This document shows, in pieces, positions 1-6,329 of a DNA stretch of 10,314 nucleotides. How positions within the stretch are numbered: position 1 is the stretch's first letter; each line of letters starts with the position of its first letter. The notes under the pieces were generated by a model that saw nothing but the letters and a program-made list of their open reading frames with translations, was not told where the DNA came from and searched no databases. A program made the translations under genes and the position numbers. The DNA is from Bacteroidales bacterium UBA4179 (GTDB taxonomy: Bacteria > Bacteroidota > Bacteroidia > Bacteroidales > Dysgonomonadaceae): contig DFUT01000027.1 in the NCBI GenBank assembly GCA_002381125.1, forward strand, positions 1 through 10,314, written 5' to 3'.

Positions 1-664
1 CATTTAGAATAATTTCACTTTCTCCGCGAACCACGTTTAATTTTGATGTTACTTCTTCGGATAAATTAATTAAACTCAAAAGATCATCTTTCATTTTGTT
101 TTTCAAATCAATAGCTTCCTCTAAACTTCCCCCACCTATACCTCTAATATTTAGCAAATTATCATTGGTTTCAAATAAATAATTAGATACAAAATTTTTA
201 TAGCCAATTGATTTTAATTTATTCTTTGTACGAATAGAGTAGTTACTAATATGATTTTCAAATTTTTTTTTAAGTATTTCCTTTTTGGCATTGCTTAAAT
301 ATGAAAGGATATCCTTACTCTCAATTAATTTATTGTTACTAGTATTAAGTAAATCTGTTTTTATAAAATTTTCTAATTCAATTTTTTTTTGAAGATCTTT
401 TTCTATTTTTTCAAAGGTATTATTTGTACTTTCTAAGTATTCTATTTGTGAAATATATTGTTTGCATAAGTTTTCTAACTCAAGGCAAGTCTTTTTACCT
501 GCGTTTCTAATAGTTAAGAAAGAGTGACCATTTTCGTAAAATTCAATCACATCGAGAAGGGAATCGAAGTTGGCATTCAAACAACAATTACTTGCGCGGA
601 CGGATATTTTGCCATCTTTCAATAAGTCTTTAATTGTAATATTTTTCAGCTTTTCCCTCAACAT
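1..664 (-). CDS. Partial dnd-linked protein with two RNA polymerase alpha-CTD-like modules
   Basis: This reading frame starts with ATG at 664 and stays open to the left edge, so only the first 221 residues are visible and the full length is unknown. Its start overlaps the dndE stop by seven bases, which implies translational coupling in the dnd operon. Residues about 8-67 and 138-190 are two copies of one module that resembles the helix-hairpin-helix fold of the RNA polymerase alpha C-terminal domain. Module 1 has SVRASNC (21-27) and RNAGKKT (53-59); module 2 has SIRTKN (143-148) and RGIGGGS (174-180). Aligned by motif to E. coli alpha, R23, N26, G56 and K58 correspond to DNA-contacting R265, N268, G296 and K298. 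Module 2 keeps R145, N148 and G177 but has Gly in place of the lysine. The segment between (about 70-137) is rich in Lys, Glu and Leu and probably helical. It is not RNA polymerase alpha itself, because the N-terminal assembly domain is absent. DNA binding is likely; the role in the Dnd system is unknown. Confidence 0.8.
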   Translation of the reverse strand, partial: MLREKLKNITIKDLLKDGKISVRASNCCLNANFDSLLDVIEFYENGHSFLTIRNAGKKTCLELENLCKQYISQIEYLESTNNTFEKIEKDLQKKIELENFIKTDLLNTSNNKLIESKDILSYLSNAKKEILKKKFENHISNYSIRTKNKLKSIGYKNFVSNYLFETNDNLLNIRGIGGGSLEEAIDLKNKMKDDLLSLINLSEEVTSKLNVVRGESEIILN

Positions 665-1053
665 ATGTCTTTTAATCCATCATGAATTTTTTCAAATAAA
701 TAATCATAGCCAATCAAATTAGGATTATCCGATACATCTTGATAAATAAGTTCTAAACCATGATCTAAGTGCATTTTAAAGTAACGTGGCAAATCTTTAT
801 CGTTAGCATTTATTTGATAATGCGTGCAAATTAATGCTTCATAAATAGGGTAATAATTGCCAAAAAGAACTTTTTTACTGTATTCCTTTCCACCTGAGTC
901 TTTTACATCGAGTGGGGAAAACTTTATACCCGACTGCAAAGAACAAGCAATAGCAATCCGTGCAATAATATTTTCTGTACCCAAATTGAATTTACGTGTC
1001 AATTCCGTAACGATTCCACGGTTTATACTACTTGTTTTTATCTGTGAAAACAT
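658..1053 (-). CDS. dndE: DndE, DNA phosphorothioation nicked-DNA-binding protein
   Basis: This is a 131-residue protein, the usual size for DndE, the smallest member of the DNA phosphorothioation machinery. Characterised DndE proteins form tetramers that prefer nicked double-stranded DNA, and are thought to present the backbone nick where sulfur is inserted. Visible features that fit the family are an N-terminal helical stretch (ENIIARIAIACSLQSG, 27-42), the Gly/Lys-rich segment DSGGKEYSKKVLFG (52-65) and the C-terminal motif YFKMHLDHGLELI (91-103). The ATG at 1053 lies three bases after the dndD stop, so its ribosome binding region lies within the end of dndD. The stop overlaps the start of the next gene. 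The call rests on the family pattern, the length and its place directly after dndD. The sequence alone does not establish its enzymatic contribution. Confidence 0.88.
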   Translation of the reverse strand: MFSQIKTSSINRGIVTELTRKFNLGTENIIARIAIACSLQSGIKFSPLDVKDSGGKEYSKKVLFGNYYPIYEALICTHYQINANDKDLPRYFKMHLDHGLELIYQDVSDNPNLIGYDYLFEKIHDGLKDIC

Positions 1054-1056
1054 AGT

Positions 1057-3174
1057 TTATTCTTTCATTAAATTATTAATATCAACCTGCTGAATATATG
1101 AATATGAGTTTTCATTTTTAATCAAAAAAACAGAATTTATATATGGCTTCATCGTTTCTAATTCGCTTTTTGTTAATTCTTTATGCAGTAATGGAAATAA
1201 AATTACTTGTTTTGAAATAGATGGGTAAAACTCTGTAATGATTTTATTTGCGTGATTTTTATCGAATTTCTGTAAAGGGCTATCAATAAACACAGGAAAT
1301 TGAATACCCGATTCTTCTACAAGAGCTTTGAGTAGCGAAGTGGCATAGAGCTGTTGTTCCCCTTTTGATAATGATTCTTTTTTAATCAAAGTATTATCTT
1401 TGGAATATAAGTTGATATCAATCATATCATCAGCAATTATTACATCTACTTTACCAATAAAATCAGTTTTATGCATTAGAGTATTCATTGTAGTTTTAAT
1501 TCGTCTTTCGAGAGTCGATTTTTTTTCTTTTTTTAATGAAACGAGAAATGTATTAAGTTCTTGAATAAGTTGTTCTGCCAATTTATCTTTTTTGCCATTG
1601 TTATCATCTATACTTATTTTTTTACTTAATTCTGTAATTTGTTCGTTCAGAACCGCTAATTCTTTATTTATTGCGCCTCGTTCTTCGTGTAAATAACGGA
1701 TTTTTTGCTCCAAATCTGCAATTTCCAGCTCAATTTCATTTTTTTGTTTTCGAATTTTTTTTATTACATTATCATTTTCTTTGCTATGCATATTGGTAAT
1801 GTTTCGTGCGGTACGGTTAACGACTTGCTTGTTTTTCTGGTAATCGTCAGCGAGGTGTTCAAATTCTATACGATAAGTTGTTGTTATGTTTGAATAAATA
1901 GCGATAAATTCATCAAAATCTTCTTTGCTCACGTTCAACAAAGGGGTCTCATCTGTGGTTTTTTTTTGGTACTTTGCGATAATATCGTGGAACGAATTGA
2001 TTAACTCATTCTGTATTTCTTCAGAAATAGAAACATTCTTGAAAGTTTCCTGCATTTCTAAAGCGATTTTTGAAAGCAAGAAATTTTGATTTTTTACATT
2101 GCTTTCCGACTGCAAAATATTAAAGTCACGTTCTAACTGGTTCTTTGTTTGCCGTAAAAGTTTGCCTGAAATTGCAAAGGGGGCAAATTCTAAAAATTGT
2201 TTTAATTGTAATTTATATTCGGCATCTTTCTTTCGTGTAGTATCCAAAAGTGCTTTCTGTCGATTAAGTTCTTCGAGAGTTGTTTCGTTGCCCTCACGCA
2301 AAAGTTGCACTTGCAAATATTCATCTTCCTTCTTTAATAATAATAATTTGCTGTCAAAGTCAGCAGCTTGTCTTGCTTGTGCTTTAATAGTTTTATTAAG
2401 GGATCTCTTTTTAGAAAGCAAACTGTTTAATTTATTTCTATTCTCAATATCATTAGATTTTCGACGGAAACGCAAACGCAAGTTTTCAAGATTTTTCTTT
2501 AAATCCTCATATTTTTTTATACCCAAAACTTCATTATAAGCAGAACACAGTTTACGTTTTTCTTCTATAGTATTGGTTTCGGCAAGCGAAACAATTTTTT
2601 CGGAATCGAAAAAGAAAAAACGTGCAATATCTTTTTTCAAAATAAAATCATTGATAAAAATTTCATGTCTAATAGTATCAGTGAGTTTATTGGGTACGCC
2701 ATCAATCAAAATTTCAACATTTTCTTTATTCAAAAGAATATCGTAGGAACGAGTTATTTTTAATGATTGGCAGGGAATTGACGGAATTAACACATTGCAA
2801 AATTCCAATGAAACATGATAACGCGACCATTCTTTTATAAATTCAGTATCAGCTGAATAACCATTTTTTTTTATCCGAGAAAGCGTGTCTTCTGCAACTT
2901 CGGAAAATAGTTTTTTTCTACAAACTTCATTTAAGTTATCTATTAGAGTATTGTTATATTCTTTATTTGACATTTCTTTACGATATGTTTTATCAATATC
3001 CGCCATTAAACGACCATATAAGCACCAAAGTAATGAGTGTAAAAATGTAGTTTTTCCAAAACCGTTTTCCCCCGATATTAGAAACAAATTTTTGTTATTT
3101 CCATTTTGGAAAACAATTTTGTTAATTCCTTTATAGATTCGATAGTTATTAAGTTCTATACTTTTTATCATCAT
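1057..3174 (-). CDS. dndD: DndD, SMC/Rad50-like ATPase of DNA phosphorothioation
   Basis: This 705-residue protein is an SMC/Rad50-type ABC ATPase of the DndD family, which powers the DNA remodelling or nicking step of phosphorothioation together with DndC and DndE. The N-terminal lobe has a Walker A motif GENGFGKTT (35-43), preceded by the typical opening IKSIELNNYRIYKG. A long Lys/Glu/Leu-rich coiled-coil region occupies roughly residues 210-560. The C-terminal lobe carries the ABC signature LSKGEQQ (602-608) and a Walker B/D-loop region FPVFIDSPLQKFD (626-638). The strand ends in Asp-Ser-Pro, close to the Asp-Thr-Pro I recall for this family rather than the Asp-Glu of Rad50. The start overlaps the dndC stop by four bases (ATGA); a second Met follows immediately, so the start is uncertain by one codon. 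A general Rad50-like nuclease subunit is the alternative, but the dndC and dndE neighbours make DndD by far the better call. Confidence 0.93.
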   Translation of the reverse strand: MMIKSIELNNYRIYKGINKIVFQNGNNKNLFLISGENGFGKTTFLHSLLWCLYGRLMADIDKTYRKEMSNKEYNNTLIDNLNEVCRKKLFSEVAEDTLSRIKKNGYSADTEFIKEWSRYHVSLEFCNVLIPSIPCQSLKITRSYDILLNKENVEILIDGVPNKLTDTIRHEIFINDFILKKDIARFFFFDSEKIVSLAETNTIEEKRKLCSAYNEVLGIKKYEDLKKNLENLRLRFRRKSNDIENRNKLNSLLSKKRSLNKTIKAQARQAADFDSKLLLLKKEDEYLQVQLLREGNETTLEELNRQKALLDTTRKKDAEYKLQLKQFLEFAPFAISGKLLRQTKNQLERDFNILQSESNVKNQNFLLSKIALEMQETFKNVSISEEIQNELINSFHDIIAKYQKKTTDETPLLNVSKEDFDEFIAIYSNITTTYRIEFEHLADDYQKNKQVVNRTARNITNMHSKENDNVIKKIRKQKNEIELEIADLEQKIRYLHEERGAINKELAVLNEQITELSKKISIDDNNGKKDKLAEQLIQELNTFLVSLKKEKKSTLERRIKTTMNTLMHKTDFIGKVDVIIADDMIDINLYSKDNTLIKKESLSKGEQQLYATSLLKALVEESGIQFPVFIDSPLQKFDKNHANKIITEFYPSISKQVILFPLLHKELTKSELETMKPYINSVFLIKNENSYSYIQQVDINNLMKE

Positions 3175-4517
3175 GTTTCTGTCTCCTTTACATATCTCTC
3201 TAGTCTGGCTTCTAAATCAGTTTGTAGCCCGTATTTTTTCATTAATAAAACTTTGTTTTTTTGCAGAGCAAGTAATTCCTGAATTAATAAATAATGAGAA
3301 GAATTGTTGCACGATTTTTCGAGCAATAACCGCTCCTCCAACCCAATATTATTATTTGGCAAATCATAGCCATACACCTCATTGTAAATGTCATTAACAG
3401 TTGTTGTAAAATTTCCGTCCCGGTACCATATCACTTGAATGGCAATCAATTCTTGACTTGTTATCAAGTCAATACTTGCACGATACTGTTGTATATCTTT
3501 TTGAATACTTAGTAATTCACGCAATAGTTGTATCCGGTATTCTATAGTATAATTGCCCTGCTTATGTCCTGTTTCATCAACGGCTAATTGACCATTTCGC
3601 CGAGTTTTGTTTCGATATTTAGAAACATTTCTATTTGCAACTAATTTATTGCGAAATTCAAGCAAAGGTTTCATCCATCCCATACCATTTTTAATAAGGG
3701 CGGTCATTGATTTATCTTCTTTTACAACCGTACAAACCCAACAGCCAAAACGGCTTTGTCCACATGAACGGTGTGAATCACTAGTTATTATGGTCGGACA
3801 TTCATAATCGTCGGCAGATGCATCAGAGTATATTTTGAAAAGTATTTGATTGTCAAACCCCCACGGAGAAGGTATCGCATTAATAATATACCATATTTCT
3901 TCCAACATTAATTCCTTAATTGGTGCATAAGTGTATGTACTTGGGTTTAGAGGATGTTTAGAAAGTCGGTGTCCTTTAACGCCGTGCTTTCTAATCGATT
4001 TTGCCCGTTGCTGACTTTCGTCAAGTCTTGTACCAATTAAAATAATTGCCTCACCGTTTTCTGCTACTTGGTTGGTAATAAAATTTAATGTAGGTTTTAT
4101 CTTCATTTTTTCAGTACAGAAACGGAAAGAATTATTTGGTACAGGATAGCCTTTTCCAATTACACAGTACCAAAAAGTATCTTCTATTTGAGGAGTGGTT
4201 GTTTTTACTGTAATGGGTAACTGTTGTTTTTTTGCAGCCTTTTCAATTGTTTGCAATACATTATTTACATATTCATCGATAATAGGATTTTCTACCATTG
4301 TATCATTACAAACAACAAATATTTGACGCTTTAATATTTCAGTAGGATTGTCTTTTCTTATTTTGATTAGGGCAAGCCAAACTAAAGTAAGCAGGACGGT
4401 TGAATCTTTACCCCCACTGAAACCAATTATCCAAGAGCGATTATATCGATCCTCTTCTAAGTATTGGTCTATTAATTCATCGATGATTTTTGCTATATTC
4501 TTTGGAAGTTTTTGCAT
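3171..4517 (-). CDS. dndC: DndC, PP-loop iron-sulfur sulfurtransferase of DNA phosphorothioation
   Basis: This 448-residue protein belongs to the PAPS reductase/ATP-pyrophosphatase superfamily. DndC uses ATP hydrolysis and a 4Fe-4S cluster to pass sulfur, delivered by a cysteine desulfurase (DndA or IscS), into the DNA backbone. The PP-loop is SGGKDST (34-40). Candidate cluster ligands are C134 (in FRFCTEK), C252, C259 and C262; the last three have the 7- and 3-residue spacing I recall for the essential cysteines of characterised DndC. The GTRLDESQQRAKS stretch (162-174) and WMKPLLEFRN (281-290) also fit the family. It is the first gene of the operon visible here and overlaps dndD by four bases. 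No strong Shine-Dalgarno sequence precedes the ATG; the upstream bases are A-rich, as is common in Bacteroidota. No dndB lies upstream, so either this cassette lacks that regulator or it is encoded elsewhere. Confidence 0.95.
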   Translation of the reverse strand: MQKLPKNIAKIIDELIDQYLEEDRYNRSWIIGFSGGKDSTVLLTLVWLALIKIRKDNPTEILKRQIFVVCNDTMVENPIIDEYVNNVLQTIEKAAKKQQLPITVKTTTPQIEDTFWYCVIGKGYPVPNNSFRFCTEKMKIKPTLNFITNQVAENGEAIILIGTRLDESQQRAKSIRKHGVKGHRLSKHPLNPSTYTYAPIKELMLEEIWYIINAIPSPWGFDNQILFKIYSDASADDYECPTIITSDSHRSCGQSRFGCWVCTVVKEDKSMTALIKNGMGWMKPLLEFRNKLVANRNVSKYRNKTRRNGQLAVDETGHKQGNYTIEYRIQLLRELLSIQKDIQQYRASIDLITSQELIAIQVIWYRDGNFTTTVNDIYNEVYGYDLPNNNIGLEERLLLEKSCNNSSHYLLIQELLALQKNKVLLMKKYGLQTDLEARLERYVKETET

Positions 4518-4850
4518 TTGTTTTTATTTGTATTTTGATTTCATAATTCAAGACAATATCTGTCATTTTTTCTTCGCATATAACATTTTATAACTTTATC
4601 AGTTAACTTAAGCGTTTAAGGCCCATTTTCAACTGTAGAAAACAGTTTTGTAATGGTCACAATGTCTACATTGTGTACATTTTATCAGACAGCTACCATG
4701 TTGAATTTTAATATACATTGGTGTGTCTTCATCTCTGTTGTTGCAGACAAGTAGTGTTAAATCAGCTTTTTCTACTTTTAAATGTATGATTTTATTTATT
4801 AGTATATAAAGGCATTTTGATTTTAGAATTTCGTTTTTATGAATTGTTAG
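4518..4850 (-). promoter_or_regulatory. Long AT-rich leader of the dnd operon
   Basis: About 330 bases separate the candidate -7 box at 4858-4865 from the dndC start, and they hold no convincing gene. Three things are visible. A small perfect inverted repeat, AACTGT with ACAGTT, lies at 4631-4636 and 4642-4647 with a five-base loop. Two near-identical direct repeats, TGTCTACATT and TGTGTACATT (plus strand), lie at 4663-4672 and 4672-4681. A 29-codon frame on the minus strand, from ATG at 4718 to the stop at 4629-4631, has four cysteines in eleven residues; the repeats fall in its cysteine codons. The stretch could be an operator-bearing or attenuator-type leader, or unselected DNA at an island edge. 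The sequence does not decide between these. Confidence 0.3.
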
Positions 4851-4857
4851 CGTATAG

Positions 4858-4865
4858 CAAAGATA
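4858..4865 (-). promoter_or_regulatory. Candidate -7 box of the dnd operon promoter
   Basis: Read on the minus strand, the sequence is TATCTTTG, an exact match to the Bacteroidota -7 consensus TAnnTTTG and identical to the box in front of the cobalamin riboswitch in this window. No clear TTTG -33 element lies at the expected distance, where the sequence is only T-rich. Transcription from here would start near 4850 and leave a leader of about 330 bases before dndC. No other exact match on this strand was found between here and dndC, but in such AT-rich DNA a chance match is possible. Confidence 0.45.
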
Positions 4866-4922
4866 AACAATATTCATAAATAAAAAAGAGATATCGAAAA
4901 AGTTTGCGACATAAAAACGCAA

Positions 4923-5077
4923 AGAAAATATTTAATTTTAGAATAACGGAACCTACCCAGTGGTTATTATTAAGTATTTAAAAGAATTCCGTAATATTGT
5001 TATTGTTTGTAGATATTATTTAGTATACGCATAGATTACTTTATTGTGTGTTCTGCATCTTTAAACTTTTCGGAAGC
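4923..5077. other. AT-rich gap between dnd region and btu terminator
   Basis: No gene, tRNA or recognisable mobile-element end is visible here. The stretch carries weak inverted repeats only: AATAAC (4942-4947) with GTTATT (4963-4968), and an imperfect pair around ACGGAA (4946-4951) and TTCCGT (4987-4992). None is followed by a T-run. Composition is still that of the dnd side, so the change to the more balanced chromosome-like sequence occurs between here and the end of btuG. Confidence 0.5.
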
Positions 5078-5116
5078 AATAAAAAAGGGGTTGCCCGATT
5101 TTGGGACATCCCCTTT
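5078..5116 (-). terminator. Intrinsic terminator of the btuB-btuG operon
   Basis: On the minus strand a hairpin forms from AAAGGGG (5116-5110) and CCCCTTT (5090-5084). Inner pairing of CCC with GGG extends the stem, and the loop is short. A run of Ts continues out of the 3' arm (A-run at 5081-5086 on the plus strand). It lies about 110 bases after the btuG stop and points the right way to end that transcript, which would insulate the btu operon from the dnd side. Confidence 0.75.
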
Positions 5117-5164
5117 CGTTTGAAACCGAAATAATAAATAATGATAATTGCTGTTTAATTTCTA

Positions 5165-5199
5165 TTCGTTATATAACGAAATTCCTGCTGTATAACGAA
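5165..5199. repeat. Perfect 16-base palindrome plus extra half-site
   Basis: TTCGTTATATAACGAA at 5165-5180 is its own reverse complement. The half TATAACGAA (5172-5180) recurs exactly at 5191-5199, nineteen bases further on. The element sits between the btuG stop (5226) and the operon terminator, close to where composition changes. It could be a protein binding site, part of a transcript-end structure, or a remnant of an integration site; the sequence does not say which. Confidence 0.55.
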
Positions 5200-5225
5200 A
5201 GCGTGCTAAATAATAAGCCTGCCAA

Positions 5226-6305
5226 TTAATCGAGGAGAATTATTTTGTTTGGTCCTATTCCCACGCTTGGGAGGGTGAACTTGCATTCCCCTTTGTTGTC
5301 GAAGCACAACACATTGCCCGATGTAGTATAATCGGATGTGGTAACGTAAACATCGCCACTGTATGCGTCGGCCGTAATTTTATATCCGTTCAGGATGGAG
5401 GTGCCATCGGTTACAAAATTCTCGGTAACCACTTCTTCGGTCTTGCAGTCAAACACCTTCACTTCACTTTCTTTTCCCCAATCGTTGTGCAGAATGTACG
5501 CTTTGTCGTTGACGATCGTAAATTCCGAAATCGACACGCCGGTAAGCGTAGACACTTCGTACGAATCTTTCGAAGGCTTTATTTTTTTGAAACTCGGTGC
5601 GATGTCGTCGTAATTTCCGCGAACATTCACGTACACATCGCCTTGGTTGTCGGCAAACACCTGATAGGGATTGAGGCCGACCTCGATTTGTTCTATTTCT
5701 TCGAAACTGTTCAGATCGATCACCGAAACCGTCTTGTCGTAATCCGGGAAATCCAATCCGCCGGAGTTGGCTACATAAATTTTGCCGTTTTTGATGCAAA
5801 GACCTTCCGGATCGCGCCCAACCGTCACCGATCCGTCGATTGTCAACGAAACGGTATCGATGCGTGTCACGGTGTCGTCGTAGGAAGTGACATACACTTT
5901 TCCCCCGTAAGCGGCAGCATATCGGGGTTGTTTTGGCTTGTCATCTGCTGTCTTCATCTCAATCTGTTCCAACGATTTGCCCGTAGCGGCATCGATCACT
6001 TCTATGGTGCTCGACACGTTGACAACGATATAGATTTTCGATCCGTATTTGATCATATCGTTTGCCGTATCGCCCAAGCCTCTTTTGTTGACCGTGGTAA
6101 AATAATCAAAGTCCTTGGTTTTGCTTTTCAAATCGTAAAAAGCCAGTGTACTGTTGTCGTTGTTCCACATTCCTTCGCAAAGCACCAGAATCTTTTGGGT
6201 TTCCGAAGGCGGAAGTTCCGTAGGATCGATTATATCGTCGCTATCGCTGCATGCTGCAAAAAGAGCAGCCAGAAGTACTAAAATAAAAACATTTTTCTTT
6301 TTCAT
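5226..6305 (-). CDS. btuG: BtuG-like surface beta-propeller vitamin B12-binding lipoprotein
   Basis: This 359-residue protein starts with a lipoprotein signal peptide: Lys-rich start, hydrophobic core and lipobox LFAAC with the lipidated Cys at 19. The acidic run CSDSDD that follows resembles the Bacteroidota lipoprotein export signal, so it is probably displayed on the cell surface. The remainder is a YncE/SMP-30-like beta-propeller with recurrent blades such as GSKIYIVVN (88-96), GGKVYVTSYDD (134-144), NGKIYVANS (173-181), QGDVYVNVRG (221-230) and SGDVYVTTSD (316-325). BtuG of Bacteroides thetaiotaomicron is a lipoprotein of this fold and size. It binds B12 extremely tightly and caps BtuB. 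The gene begins 24 bases after the btuB stop under the same riboswitch, which supports the assignment. A generic YncE-like lipoprotein is the alternative if the B12 link is discounted. Confidence 0.86.
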   Translation of the reverse strand: MKKKNVFILVLLAALFAACSDSDDIIDPTELPPSETQKILVLCEGMWNNDNSTLAFYDLKSKTKDFDYFTTVNKRGLGDTANDMIKYGSKIYIVVNVSSTIEVIDAATGKSLEQIEMKTADDKPKQPRYAAAYGGKVYVTSYDDTVTRIDTVSLTIDGSVTVGRDPEGLCIKNGKIYVANSGGLDFPDYDKTVSVIDLNSFEEIEQIEVGLNPYQVFADNQGDVYVNVRGNYDDIAPSFKKIKPSKDSYEVSTLTGVSISEFTIVNDKAYILHNDWGKESEVKVFDCKTEEVVTENFVTDGTSILNGYKITADAYSGDVYVTTSDYTTSGNVLCFDNKGECKFTLPSVGIGPNKIILLD

Positions 6306-6329
6306 ATGCGTTATTATTTAAATGGTGAA

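Noticed and set aside
4629..4922. A 97-codon minus-strand frame upstream of dndC
   Set aside because: It starts with TTG, lies partly upstream of the likely promoter, has no ribosome binding site or family resemblance, and is AT-rich by composition. Only its last 29 codons are mentioned, as a speculative leader peptide.
4923..5225. Possible tRNA or integrase attachment site at the island edge
   Set aside because: I looked for a tRNA 3' end, cloverleaf pieces or an integrase gene and saw none. Only short inverted repeats are present.
5487..6281. A 264-codon plus-strand frame opposite btuG
   Set aside because: It is antisense to the complete lipoprotein gene and its sequence has no recognisable domain, so it is a shadow.
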